DNA of 64,000 nt from Bacteroidales bacterium (GTDB taxonomy: Bacteria; Bacteroidota; Bacteroidia; Bacteroidales; UBA932): contig JAFRQH010000010.1 in the NCBI GenBank assembly GCA_017428725.1, positions 99,462-163,461 of the forward strand. The letters are read 5' to 3'. The translations under genes and the position numbers were made by a program. The notes below the pieces were generated by a model, which ran no database searches, was not told the origin of the DNA, and saw only the letters and a program-made list of their open reading frames with translations. Shown here piece by piece: positions 26,177 through 35,154 of the stretch (position 1 is its first letter; each line of letters begins with the position of its first letter).

Positions 26177-28358
26177 TCTTCGGCGCGTAGAAGCGGTGCT
26201 CCGCCTCGACCTGGCGCGGCTCTGCGAACGAGGAGACCCGCTTGAGGTAACCGATGACACGGGTCAGGTAGTCGAGGTTCTCGCTGCCGCACTTCGGGCA
26301 CTTGGTGAGGGTATCCTTGCTGATGTAGCCGCAGTCGTTGCAGACCGTATTGCGGCAGTTGAAGGTGAAGTAGTTGGTACCATAGTGGGCCGCCGTGTTG
26401 AGCAGGCTCCGGTACTGCTCCTTGGAGAGGTGCTCCGCGATGTTCATATGGAGGGCGGAACCACCGTCAAGGTACTTGACGAAATCCTCGCCGTGGAGCT
26501 TGAACTTGTCGATCATCGACAGCTCGACATCCTCGGGATTGTAGAAGTAGGAGCTGTAGAGGTTGTGCTTGTCTGAGACGAAGTAGCCGTCCTTCTTGTC
26601 CCACTTGTAGTTCTTGGCGGCAAGGTTCTCGGCCGGCACGAACTCGGTATTGAACATCGCGTCCTTGGTGCGGTCCTTGCGGTTGGCGATGTTGATGGTC
26701 TCGAGGATCGTGTTGACGAACTCGCCGTACTCCGGATTCGGGGAGACCCTGAGACCCAGGAACTCGGCGGCCTCGGTCAGGCCGTTGACGCCCACGGTCA
26801 GGTACTGCTTCTTCATGTCGATGAAGCCGGCTTTGTAGACATCGAGCATATCGGCCTTGAGGAAGTCCTTGATGATCTCGTTGAAGGCGATCTGGTACTT
26901 GTGCACCCGCTCGGTCATCTCGCGGATGTCCTTGTCGATGTAGTTGTTGTAGAGGTCCTCCTTGTCGTAGAAGTGGGCGACCGGGTTGAGCGGCTTGCCC
27001 GCCTCGAGGTTGACCCCGCGGCGCTCCAGGAAGTAGCGGCGCACCGCATCCTGGATGAGGCGGTTGAGGTTGATGGTCATCACGGACTTGGAGCCCGTGG
27101 CCACGGAGGCCGTACCCATCGAGTACTGGTGCGTGGTGTGGTTGTGGCCGTCCTCCTTCTGGATCTCGTTGCGCAGGCGGCAGCAGCTCGACAGGGAGTC
27201 GGGGCTGTTGGAGATGTAGCAGAAGAAGCTGTGGCCCTTGGCCCACATCTCGGCGGTGAAGTCGGCGTATTCCTTGTCGGCGTAGTCGTCCCCGCCATCG
27301 GTCAGCAGCGCCATCGTCTCCACCGGGAAGGTGAGGATGTAGTGGTTGCGCTCCTCGTTGAACCAGTTCATGAAGTGCTTCTGCAGCCAGCTGAGCGTCT
27401 CCCACTTGGGAGCGGAGCCGTCCGGGAAGCGGAAGTCGCCGAACACGCCCTCGAAGTAGGGCTTGTCGAAGTAGCCGATGTTCCAGAACACGGTCTGGTA
27501 GCCGCGGTTGCCGGCGGGCATGTTCATCGAGTGGACGACCTGCTGGAAGTAGTTGTCGATGACCTTGACGAGCGTGCGGTGCTTGACATTGTACTCCACC
27601 ACGTCATCGAGGTGCGCGATGTAGTCGTCACCATAGTCCTTGCGGATGAAGTAATCCATATACATCAGGAACTCCGGCGTGGCCACGGCGCCCATGAACT
27701 GGGAGGAGACGGAATAGACGAGGTTGATGAACTCGCCGCAGAAGGACTTCAGGTCGGTGGGGGCGATGGACACGCCACCCAGTTCGCGCAGACCGCTCTC
27801 CAGGAAGGGATACATCGTGATGGCCACGCAGTACGGGAAGCCCGGCGTGCCGCTCTCATCGTGCTTGTAGAGGACGTGGGACTCGAGGTCGGCTATATAC
27901 TGGTCCGCCAGGGCGCGGCCGTACAGGGCCTTGATCTTGTCCTGCATGATGTAGCGGTTCTGCTTGATGTTGTTCTCCTTGTAGAGCTCGTTACCCAGCG
28001 TCACGATGTTCTTGCGGGTGACATTGGCATTGGCGTCGAACTTGGAGCCCGTCGCAGCGTTGGAGGCCTTGATGTAGTCCTTGATGAAGTCACGCTTCTT
28101 GCGCAGGTCCAGGTTGGCGTCGAACTTCTCGATATAGGCCAGGGCCACGCGCTTGTTGACGGACATCAGGGAATCCTCTACCTGACGGCGGATTTCCTGG
28201 CTGGTGATGCCTTCATAGACATAAAGGTTGTTGATGATCGAGACGACGATGGCGTCGTCACAATACTCTCCGGCTGTTTTGTATGCCTCGTGGATGCCAC
28301 GGGCAAGTTTGGCTTTGTCGTACTCTTCAAAAGAGCCGTTGGTTTTACGTACGTCCAT
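26169..28358 (-). CDS. nrdD: anaerobic ribonucleoside-triphosphate reductase
   Basis: A 729-residue class III ribonucleotide reductase that makes deoxynucleotides without oxygen. It has an N-terminal ATP-cone (about 1-95, starting VRKTNGSFEEYDKAKLARGI) for allosteric control, a ten-stranded barrel core, a zinc site (CNDCG and CPKCG near 675-692) and the glycyl-radical site RVIGYL with Gly near 703. All key parts are present. nrdG overlaps its 3' end. A TAAATTTG box lies at 28421-28428 and a hairpin occupies most of the leader. Confidence 0.96.
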   Translation of the reverse strand: MDVRKTNGSFEEYDKAKLARGIHEAYKTAGEYCDDAIVVSIINNLYVYEGITSQEIRRQVEDSLMSVNKRVALAYIEKFDANLDLRKKRDFIKDYIKASNAATGSKFDANANVTRKNIVTLGNELYKENNIKQNRYIMQDKIKALYGRALADQYIADLESHVLYKHDESGTPGFPYCVAITMYPFLESGLRELGGVSIAPTDLKSFCGEFINLVYSVSSQFMGAVATPEFLMYMDYFIRKDYGDDYIAHLDDVVEYNVKHRTLVKVIDNYFQQVVHSMNMPAGNRGYQTVFWNIGYFDKPYFEGVFGDFRFPDGSAPKWETLSWLQKHFMNWFNEERNHYILTFPVETMALLTDGGDDYADKEYADFTAEMWAKGHSFFCYISNSPDSLSSCCRLRNEIQKEDGHNHTTHQYSMGTASVATGSKSVMTINLNRLIQDAVRRYFLERRGVNLEAGKPLNPVAHFYDKEDLYNNYIDKDIREMTERVHKYQIAFNEIIKDFLKADMLDVYKAGFIDMKKQYLTVGVNGLTEAAEFLGLRVSPNPEYGEFVNTILETINIANRKDRTKDAMFNTEFVPAENLAAKNYKWDKKDGYFVSDKHNLYSSYFYNPEDVELSMIDKFKLHGEDFVKYLDGGSALHMNIAEHLSKEQYRSLLNTAAHYGTNYFTFNCRNTVCNDCGYISKDTLTKCPKCGSENLDYLTRVIGYLKRVSSFAEPRQVEAEHRFYAPKND

Positions 28359-28384
28359 ATATGTTGTTTCTTGAGATTCTGTGG

Positions 28385-28417
28385 TCCGGAGAGGGCATGG
28401 TTACCCTGTAGTCCGGA
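28385..28417 (-). promoter_or_regulatory. hairpin in the nrdD leader
   Basis: TCCGGA (28385-28390) pairs with TCCGGA (28412-28417), with an inner GGG/CCC pair. The hairpin would begin at or next to the 5' end of the nrdD transcript. It could stabilise the mRNA or be an operator; neither is shown. Confidence 0.4.
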
Positions 28418-28420
28418 TGA

Positions 28421-28428
28421 CAAATTTA
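28421..28428 (-). promoter_or_regulatory. -7 promoter box TAAATTTG for nrdDG
   Basis: TAAATTTG on the minus strand, giving a leader of about 58 bases before the nrdD ATG at 28358. Confidence 0.55.
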
Positions 28429-28457
28429 GCCCTTATCCCGGGCAAAAAACCGGGGCG

Positions 28458-29723
28458 TCAGCTGATTTTATCAACACATTTATTAACAACATAACAGGCA
28501 TAGGCCAGCACCACCGCAAAGCATACCAGCGGGACGAAATAGGAAGCGTTGACCCCGAAAAGGTCGGAGACCCGGCCCTGGAGCGGTGTCAGCAACGCAC
28601 CGCCCAGGATGGCCATGATCAGGCCGCTCGCGCCGATCTTCGCATCCTCCCCCACACTGCCGAGCGCGATGCCGTAGATGGTCGGGAACATCAGGCTCAT
28701 GAAGAAGCTGACGGCGATCAGGGCGATCACGCACGGCCAGCCCGTGCCGCGGCACACGAAGACCAGCAGGCACAGCACGATGTCCGCGGCCGCCGCCACG
28801 GCGAGCAGCCGGGACGGGCGGAACCACTTCATCAGCCAGGTGAACAGGAAACGCGCAGCGCTGAAGCAGATGATCGAGACGAGGTAGATCGTAGCAGCCC
28901 GGGCCTCCAGGATGCCAAGCTCCTGCATCACTAGGCGTATGGTGAAACTCCACACGCCGATCTGGGCGCCCACGTAGAAGAACTGGGCCACTACCCCCCA
29001 CCGGTAAGGCTTGTTGGCGAACAACCGGCGGAAAGTCTCCTTCAGGCTACCGGCCTGTCCGTCGTCCCGGCCTTCGGGCATCCGGACCAGCAGCATCACC
29101 ACCATGATGGCCAGCAGCACAAAGCCCAGGGTCATATAGGTGCCGGTCACGGCGCCGAGTTCGTGGGCCTGCATCTGCTGCAGTTGCTCCGGACTCATCG
29201 CCGCCCGCTCGGCCGCCGAGGCGGAAGACAGTTCGCCGAGGATGAAATACTGGCTGAGCAGGATGCCGGTGATGGAGCCCAGCGGGTTGAAGGACTGGGC
29301 GATGTTGAGCCGGCGCGTGGCCGTCTCCGGCGCACCCATGCTCAGGATGTAGGGGTTGGCCGTCGTCTCCAGCACGGAACAACCGCCCGCCAGGATATAG
29401 ATGGCCGCCAAGTAGAAGCCGTACGAAGCGACCTTGGATGCCGGGAAGAAGAGGATCGCCCCGGCGGCGTAGAGACAGAGCCCCAGGATCACGCCGCTCT
29501 TGTAGGAATACTTCCGGATATAGAGCGCCGCCGGCAGGGCGAAGCAGAAATAGGAACCATAGAAGGCGAACTGGATGAGCGAGGTCTGGGTGTCGCTCAT
29601 CGACATGATGCGCTTGAAGGCACTGAGCAGCGTGTCCGTCATATTGTTGGCGATGCCCCAGAGCAGGAACAGCACCGTCACCAGGCAGAACGGCAGCAGG
29701 TACTTCCTCTCGATCGTTTTCAT
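28458..29723 (-). CDS. fucP: L-fucose/H+ symporter-family transporter
   Basis: A 421-residue major-facilitator protein of the FucP group with about 12 hydrophobic helices, importing L-fucose or a related deoxy-sugar with protons. Family blocks include [46 protein letters not shown], and [12 protein letters not shown] followed by [16 protein letters not shown]. Its ATG overlaps the fucI stop codon (ATGA at 29720-29723), so it is the third gene of a coupled operon. Substrate is inferred from the adjoining isomerase. Confidence 0.9.
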   Translation of the reverse strand: MKTIERKYLLPFCLVTVLFLLWGIANNMTDTLLSAFKRIMSMSDTQTSLIQFAFYGSYFCFALPAALYIRKYSYKSGVILGLCLYAAGAILFFPASKVASYGFYLAAIYILAGGCSVLETTANPYILSMGAPETATRRLNIAQSFNPLGSITGILLSQYFILGELSSASAAERAAMSPEQLQQMQAHELGAVTGTYMTLGFVLLAIMVVMLLVRMPEGRDDGQAGSLKETFRRLFANKPYRWGVVAQFFYVGAQIGVWSFTIRLVMQELGILEARAATIYLVSIICFSAARFLFTWLMKWFRPSRLLAVAAAADIVLCLLVFVCRGTGWPCVIALIAVSFFMSLMFPTIYGIALGSVGEDAKIGASGLIMAILGGALLTPLQGRVSDLFGVNASYFVPLVCFAVVLAYACYVVNKCVDKIS

Positions 29724-31537
29724 CTGTAGAGAGGGCCGAAGTTGGCGCAGGCACGGTAGTCGGCCCCTTCCTTGTCCATCCCGAAGGCATTCCAGGCAGC
29801 GGGTCGGAAGACATCCTCATCTGCGACATTGTGCATACAAACGGGGATGCGCAGGATGGAAGCCAGGGTGAGCAGGTCTGCGCCGATGTGCCCGTAGGCG
29901 ATAGCGCCGTGGTTGGCCCCCCAGTTGTTCATCACGCTGTAGACATCCTTGAAGCAATCCTTGGACGGGTCCAGGCGCGGCACGAACCAGGTGGTGGGCC
30001 AGGTCGGATCGGTGCGCTTGTCCAGGATGTCGTGCATCCGCTGCGGGAGCTCGGCCGTCCATCCCTCGGCGACCTGCAGGACGGGCCCCAGGCCGCTGAC
30101 AAGGTTCAGGCGCATCATCGTCATCGGCATCCCGCCGCGGCTGACGAAATGCGCGGAGTAGCCGCCGCCGCGGAAATAGTCCCGGTCCGCCGGCATCCAG
30201 TTCGTGGCTGCCAGGCAGGCTTCGGCGTCCGCCTCCGTCATCTCCCACGGCGCCTTGACGGTGGGTTTGCCGTCGGCATCCTTCATCGCGCCCGTGGCGT
30301 CCAGGGTCGTGGCGCCGGAGTTGATCAGGTGGATGAAGCCGCCCGCGGCAATGCCCGTGGGGGCCTCGCCCGTGACGCGCTCCACGGCTTCCGGACTCCA
30401 GTAGGTACGCACGTCGCTGAACATCACCCCGCGGCCCGTGAGCAGGTGCCCGAAAAGCATCGACAGGCCGTTGAGCGCATCGTTCTCCGTGGCGAGGATA
30501 TAAGGTTCGCGGATGCCGTTCCAGTCGAACGAGGAGCACATCAGCGACTCCGGGAAGTCGAAATTGGGCTTGTAATCCGTCCACTGGCGCTGCCCCTGCA
30601 CGCCGCCGGCGATGGCATTGTGGCCCAGGGCCTCCTCTTTGTAGCCCATCTCCAGGAGCCGGGGATTGCCGCACATCAGGTCGCGGATGATCATCATGTT
30701 CTTGACGGTGAACTCCCAGTCGGCATCCTTCTCGGCGCGGGTCTTGCCCTTGCCTTTGCCGTTGAAGGAGGTCATCGGCGTGCCCGGGAAGAGCGGACGG
30801 TCCTCGTTGTAGTCGTGGCCTTCCTGGGGCTTGCAGTATTTCTCCACCCAGGCCATCGCCTTGTCGAACTCCTCGTGGTCATAGATGCCGAAATCGACCC
30901 GGCGCAGGATCTCCACCAACGAGACATACTCGGTGCGCATGCCGAGGTAATCCTGCAGGAAATCCGCATCGACGATGGAGCCAGCGATCCCCATGCAGGT
31001 GCCGCCCATCGACAGGTAGCTGCGGCCGCGCATCGTGGCGACGGCCTGCGCCGCGCGGGCGAAACGCAGGATCTTCTCCGACACGTCCGCCGGAATGCTG
31101 TTGTCGGCCAGGTCCTGGACGTCGTGGCCGTAGATGCCGAAGGCGGGCAGCCCCTTCTGGGCGTGCGCGGCCAGCACGGCGGCCAGGTACACGGCGCCGG
31201 GCCGCTCCGTGCCGTTGAAACCCCAGACGGCCTTAGGCCAGTGCGGGTTCATGTCCATCGTCTCGGAGCCGTAGCACCAGCAGGAGGTCACGGTGATGGT
31301 ACTCCCGACGCCTTCGCGCTCGAATTTCTCCGCGCAGGCCGCGGACTCGGCCACGCGGCCGATCGTACTGTCGGCGATCACGCACTCCACCGGGGAGCCG
31401 TCCCCGTTGCGAAGGTTCGTACTGATCAGGTCGGCGACGGCGCGGGCAAGCGCCATCGTCTTCTCTTCAAGGCTTTCGCGGACGCCGCCCTGGCGCCCGT
31501 CAATGGTAGGCCTGATGCCTATTTTGGGATATTTCAT
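29720..31537 (-). CDS. fucI: L-fucose isomerase
   Basis: A 605-residue ketol isomerase converting L-fucose to L-fuculose; it may also act on D-arabinose. Family features are the start [49 protein letters not shown], the metal-ligand region with [14 protein letters not shown], and [16 protein letters not shown] near the C-terminus. Length matches FucI. Both ends overlap neighbours by four bases (mutarotase stop upstream, fucP start downstream). No kinase or aldolase for fuculose lies in the window. Confidence 0.95.
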   Translation of the reverse strand: MKYPKIGIRPTIDGRQGGVRESLEEKTMALARAVADLISTNLRNGDGSPVECVIADSTIGRVAESAACAEKFEREGVGSTITVTSCWCYGSETMDMNPHWPKAVWGFNGTERPGAVYLAAVLAAHAQKGLPAFGIYGHDVQDLADNSIPADVSEKILRFARAAQAVATMRGRSYLSMGGTCMGIAGSIVDADFLQDYLGMRTEYVSLVEILRRVDFGIYDHEEFDKAMAWVEKYCKPQEGHDYNEDRPLFPGTPMTSFNGKGKGKTRAEKDADWEFTVKNMMIIRDLMCGNPRLLEMGYKEEALGHNAIAGGVQGQRQWTDYKPNFDFPESLMCSSFDWNGIREPYILATENDALNGLSMLFGHLLTGRGVMFSDVRTYWSPEAVERVTGEAPTGIAAGGFIHLINSGATTLDATGAMKDADGKPTVKAPWEMTEADAEACLAATNWMPADRDYFRGGGYSAHFVSRGGMPMTMMRLNLVSGLGPVLQVAEGWTAELPQRMHDILDKRTDPTWPTTWFVPRLDPSKDCFKDVYSVMNNWGANHGAIAYGHIGADLLTLASILRIPVCMHNVADEDVFRPAAWNAFGMDKEGADYRACANFGPLYR

Positions 31538-31884
31538 TGGTTAGAGGTTTTGGTGTCCAACTGGAAGATCTGCTCCATCAACTGCCACTTCCCGGTGCTG
31601 GGGGCATCGGGCGGACAGCCCTGGAACTGCGCCACATAAGCCTCCCACTCGGCCTGGCGGGGCAGCGCGGCAAGCCGGGCATTGTCCCGCACCCAGTCGA
31701 AGTCGTCGACGGTGTCGCAGATCATGAAAAGGCGCGTGCCCCGGCGGTAGATCTGCATATCCAGGATGCCGACCTCGCGGATGCCCGCCTGGATCTCGGG
31801 CCAGACGTGGGCGTGGGCTTCACAGTACTTGGAAATGAGCTCGGGGTCGTCCACCAGCTCGAGGGTTTGGCAATAGCGTTTCAT
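31534..31884 (-). CDS. deoxy-sugar mutarotase, RhaM/COG3254 family
   Basis: A 116-residue protein of the L-rhamnose mutarotase family (alpha/beta barrel dimer), interconverting sugar anomers to feed an isomerase. Visible family blocks are [33 protein letters not shown] and the C-terminal [11 protein letters not shown]. Because it is the first gene of the operon with fucI and fucP, it more likely serves L-fucose than L-rhamnose; the fold family includes both. Its stop overlaps the fucI ATG. No perfect -7 box is visible upstream. Confidence 0.83.
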   Translation of the reverse strand: MKRYCQTLELVDDPELISKYCEAHAHVWPEIQAGIREVGILDMQIYRRGTRLFMICDTVDDFDWVRDNARLAALPRQAEWEAYVAQFQGCPPDAPSTGKWQLMEQIFQLDTKTSNQ

Positions 31885-31940
31885 CGTGTGGTCTTAGTGA
31901 CGATAAAAATAGCAAATCGCCGGATATTTTCCAAAAGAAA

Positions 31941-33347
31941 TCAGCGGCTTTCCGCGGCCGTCAGACGCGTCTTCATCCATCGCCCGCGGGCGATGCGGAC
32001 GGCGAAAACCAGACCCTTGACACTCAGCTCGAACGCCATGGCGAACCAGTACCCCTCAAGGCCGTAACGCGGGATCAGGACCAGCGCGAGCCCCAGCCGG
32101 ATCACCCACATACTGAGCAGGTTGATGGCGGAGGGGACCAGCGTGTCCCCTGCCCCCACGCAGCAGCCGTACGCCACGATGCTCACGCCGTAGAGGAGCT
32201 CCGCCCACGCCTCGATCCGCAGGCACTTGACGCCCAGCTGGATGACTTCCGGATCCTGGCTCAGCAGGCCCATCACCTGCGGGGCGAAGACCCACATCAG
32301 CACGGCCAACAGGGTCATCATCGCGGCGCCCGAGCCGATGGTCAGCCAGGCGAAACGCCTGGCCATCTCGGGACGGCGGGCCCCCAGGCTCTGGCCGACC
32401 AGGGTCGTGGCGGCGTCCTCCATCCCGTAACCGGGCAGGTAGCAGAAGCCTTCGGCGATGATGGCGAAGGAATTGGCGGCGATGGCCACGGTGCCGAGCG
32501 GGGCCACGATCACCGTGGCGGCGATATAGGCGCCGCGCGAGACCAGGTTCTGGAGCCAGAGCGGCCAGCTGATCCCGAAAGCCTGCTTATAGATATCCTT
32601 CTGGCCCTCATTGAGGGTCCGCCGCACCGGCCGCAGCCAGTTCCCGCTCTGGCGCAGCTCCACGCTGCGGCGGGAAGCATACACGACCAGGAAGGCGCCC
32701 GCGCAGGCCGTGGCCAGGCCGGTGCCGATGGCCGCGCCCTTGACCCCGAGGTCCAGCACGAAGATGAACAGGTAGTTGAAGAGCACGTCCAGCACGCACA
32801 TCGCGATGCTGAGGATGCCCGGGACCTGCACGTTCCCGCTGGCGATCAAGGACGCCTCCGAAAAGATCGTGACCTGGAAAAGCGGCAGGAAAAGGGCATA
32901 GATGAGGAAGTAGGCGGAGGCGTCGTCCACGATTTCGGGCGTGCCGCCGAGCCAGTGGGGCAGCGCGCGGTGGATGGCCACCGCCAGCAGGGCCAGGACC
33001 ACGCTCACGGCCAGCGTCGCGAAGATGCCGTGCCGGAAGAGGCGCTGCGCGCCGGCAAAATCCCGGGCGCCGCAGCGGTGCGCAATCTGGACGCTGAACC
33101 CGGAACTGTTGGCATAGCAGAAACTGCCGAAGATCCAGGTCGTCGTGCTCACGAGCCCGATGGCCGCGGCCTGGGCGGAACCGAGCCGTCCGACCATCGC
33201 CGCATCGATGTAGCTCATCAGGCACATCGCCAGCTGCGCCAGGATCGAGGGCCAGGCAAGCAAGAAGGTGAGCTTGAACTGCTCACCTCCGCTCATCGGC
33301 GCTCCGCCACGGAGCTTGCCGAGCAATTGGTTCTTGAGGCCTGCCAT
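31941..33347 (-). CDS. MATE-family multidrug/metabolite exporter
   Basis: A 468-residue inner-membrane antiporter with 12 predicted helices in two related halves. MATE features include FLLAWPSILAQLAMCLMSYIDAAMVGRLGS in helix 1, GLVSTTTWIFGSFCYANSSGFSVQIAHRCGA, and the second-half counterpart NSFAIIAEGFCYLPGYGMEDAATTLVGQ. Export of cationic drugs or metabolites driven by Na+ or H+ is family knowledge; substrate is unknown. A -7 box eight bases before the ATG gives it its own nearly leaderless transcript, although it also follows the lipoprotein gene by 30 bases. Confidence 0.92.
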   Translation of the reverse strand: MAGLKNQLLGKLRGGAPMSGGEQFKLTFLLAWPSILAQLAMCLMSYIDAAMVGRLGSAQAAAIGLVSTTTWIFGSFCYANSSGFSVQIAHRCGARDFAGAQRLFRHGIFATLAVSVVLALLAVAIHRALPHWLGGTPEIVDDASAYFLIYALFLPLFQVTIFSEASLIASGNVQVPGILSIAMCVLDVLFNYLFIFVLDLGVKGAAIGTGLATACAGAFLVVYASRRSVELRQSGNWLRPVRRTLNEGQKDIYKQAFGISWPLWLQNLVSRGAYIAATVIVAPLGTVAIAANSFAIIAEGFCYLPGYGMEDAATTLVGQSLGARRPEMARRFAWLTIGSGAAMMTLLAVLMWVFAPQVMGLLSQDPEVIQLGVKCLRIEAWAELLYGVSIVAYGCCVGAGDTLVPSAINLLSMWVIRLGLALVLIPRYGLEGYWFAMAFELSVKGLVFAVRIARGRWMKTRLTAAESR

Positions 33348-33355
33348 ACAGGCCG

Positions 33356-33363
33356 CAAAGATA
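33356..33363 (-). promoter_or_regulatory. -7 promoter box TATCTTTG for the MATE gene
   Basis: TATCTTTG on the minus strand, eight bases before the ATG at 33347. Confidence 0.55.
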
Positions 33364-33377
33364 GCAAAAAATGCTTA

Positions 33378-33944
33378 TTACTGCTGACGTCCCAGCGCAA
33401 GGCGGGTCGCTCCTTCGGACAGTGGACGGACGACCAGCGAATCGGCATCCAGCTTCTCGATGTAATAAAGCAGCGTGCACGTAGTCTTGGGATCGGAGGC
33501 GTCCGCAGCGGAGATGGCCAGCTGCTCGCCGTCCAGCGACCAGTCCTGCAGGGTCAGGCCCGGCAGGCCCGTGGCCTGGGCGGAGCCATCCTCGGCGAGC
33601 ACCAGGCCCACCTCGGCCGGGCCCGTACAGTCGCGCCAGATACCCGGGACCAGACGATACGAAGACGGCACGGCAATGTCGAGCTGCACGGCGCGGAGCG
33701 ACTCGTCGTCCGGGAGCACTTCGTAGGCGACGCGCACATAGTCGCCGGGCAGCACGCCCGGGACGAGCAGCGGGTCCGTCCCCCGCGTGCTCAGCGCGAC
33801 GGTCTCGCCGTCCGGTGTCTCCAGGGTCACGGAATAGATGGTGGAATCGATCACCTGCCCCTCCACGACGGGGAGCGTATTCTGGCGGCAGCCCGCCACG
33901 GACAGCAGCGCGGCGATGACCAGGAGAGTGAGTGTCTGTTTCAT
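33378..33944 (-). CDS. lipocalin-like lipoprotein, unknown function
   Basis: A 188-residue lipoprotein (MKQTLTLLVIAALLSVAGC). The first part of the mature protein reads like a small OB-like or beta-barrel segment (VVEGQVIDSTIYSVTLETPDGETVAL). The second, from LVPGIWRDC onward, has the pattern of Bacteroidetes lipocalin-like proteins: a GxW near the start, VLAEDGSAQATGL, LQDWSLDGEQLAI and YYIEKLDADSLVV. These bind unknown small ligands or act in the envelope. It lies 12 bases after the GNAT-like gene and is probably co-transcribed with it. Confidence 0.6.
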   Translation of the reverse strand: MKQTLTLLVIAALLSVAGCRQNTLPVVEGQVIDSTIYSVTLETPDGETVALSTRGTDPLLVPGVLPGDYVRVAYEVLPDDESLRAVQLDIAVPSSYRLVPGIWRDCTGPAEVGLVLAEDGSAQATGLPGLTLQDWSLDGEQLAISAADASDPKTTCTLLYYIEKLDADSLVVRPLSEGATRLALGRQQ

Positions 33945-33956
33945 ATCGGGAATGAT

Positions 33957-35078
33957 TTAGATGTTCTTGCTGTATGCACGGCGCCGCATGAACGGCTCCG
34001 TCTCGTATTGTTCGAACAGGGACTGGACCTTGAAATTGTCCTCCAGCTGGGGATTGAGGATCATCCGGTTGATGCCGAACTTCAGGGCATTCTCGTGGAT
34101 GTGCTTAAACATCAGCACATTGGCACCCTTTCCCTGATACTCGGGCAGGACGCCGATCATCAGCGCCTCCAGGGTGTCGTTGCGGCGCAGGGCGCGCAGG
34201 ATGTGCACAAAGCCCAGCGGGAACAGTCGTCCGCGGGCCTTCTTGACCGCCTTGGAGAGCGAAGGGACGCAGAACGTGAACCCCACCGGACGGTCGTCCT
34301 TGTCCAGGCACACGGACACGAATTCGGGGCGCAGGATCGGCACGTAGGTCTTCAGGTAGCTGTCGATCTGCTTGTCCGTCAGGGGCGTGAACTGGAACAG
34401 GGGCGCGAAGGTCTCGTTGTACATATGGAAGATGGCCAGGCCGTAGCGGTCCGCCAGTTCGCGGGTGCTCCGGGCCTGGAAGATGTGCAGGCCGAAGCGC
34501 TGCTCGATCATCTCGGCGAACTGGAACATCGGCGGAAGCTGGTCCGTGACCTTGGCGATGCGCTGGGTCCAGTCCACGTCCTTGCTGAAGCCGATCTCCT
34601 TCAGGAGCTTGTCGTAATAGGGATAGTTGTACAGGCAGGTGAAGGGGCTGAGGTGCTCATAACCCTCGACGAGCAGACCCTCCTTGTCCATATCGGTGAA
34701 GCCCCAGGGACCCTTCATCCGGGTACAGCCCCGGGCCTTGCCCCAGGCTTCGACGGCATCCATCAAGGCCTGGAGGACCTCCCGGTCCTCGATGAAATCC
34801 AGCCAGCCGAAGCGGACGGTCGACTCCTTCCAGTCGCGGTTGGCATTGTGGTTGATGATTGCGGCTACGCGCCCTGCCACGCGGCCGTCTTTGTAGGCCA
34901 GGTAACACTCGGATTCGCAGTAGGCGTAGGCGCCGTTCTTCTGCGGATCGAAGGTATCGAATTCGTCTCCGCGAAGGGCGGGGACCCAGTTCGCGCAATC
35001 TTTGTACAGCCACTCCGGGAAGTCGACGAAACGCTTCAGGTCGCGGCGGGTTCTGACAATCTTGATCTCAACAGCCAT
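33957..35078 (-). CDS. GNAT-like acyltransferase family protein
   Basis: A 373-residue soluble protein of a conserved Bacteroidetes family with GNAT-type features and sometimes mislabelled in databases. The N-terminal half has FVDFPEWLYKDCANWVPAL and YLAYKDGRVAGRVAAIINHNAN, a GNAT-like beta-strand pair, and KGPWGFTDMDKEGLLVEGY. The second half has RPVGFTFCVPSLSKAVKKARG and IGVLPEYQGKGANVLMFKHIHENA, the last resembling the acyl-CoA pyrophosphate-binding Q/RxxGxG/A motif. The related bacterial ceramide synthase is one possible role, supported only by the divergent acyl-ligase/ACP pair. -7 box at 35100-35107. Confidence 0.62.
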   Translation of the reverse strand: MAVEIKIVRTRRDLKRFVDFPEWLYKDCANWVPALRGDEFDTFDPQKNGAYAYCESECYLAYKDGRVAGRVAAIINHNANRDWKESTVRFGWLDFIEDREVLQALMDAVEAWGKARGCTRMKGPWGFTDMDKEGLLVEGYEHLSPFTCLYNYPYYDKLLKEIGFSKDVDWTQRIAKVTDQLPPMFQFAEMIEQRFGLHIFQARSTRELADRYGLAIFHMYNETFAPLFQFTPLTDKQIDSYLKTYVPILRPEFVSVCLDKDDRPVGFTFCVPSLSKAVKKARGRLFPLGFVHILRALRRNDTLEALMIGVLPEYQGKGANVLMFKHIHENALKFGINRMILNPQLEDNFKVQSLFEQYETEPFMRRRAYSKNI

Positions 35079-35099
35079 ATCGGACAGGTTAGTACCTCA

Positions 35100-35107
35100 C
35101 AAATATA
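35100..35107 (-). promoter_or_regulatory. -7 promoter box TATATTTG for the GNAT-like gene
   Basis: TATATTTG on the minus strand, 21 bases before the ATG at 35078, in a short A+T-rich divergent region. Confidence 0.55.
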
Positions 35108-35121
35108 ATTAAAATAATTAT

Positions 35122-35129
35122 TAAATTTG
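35122..35129 (+). promoter_or_regulatory. -7 promoter box TAAATTTG for the acyl ligase-ACP pair
   Basis: TAAATTTG on the plus strand, 25 bases before the ATG at 35155. It decides against the in-frame TTG at 35134, which would fall at the expected transcription start. Confidence 0.6.
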
Positions 35130-35154
35130 CGCCTTGAAACAAAAACCCAAACCT

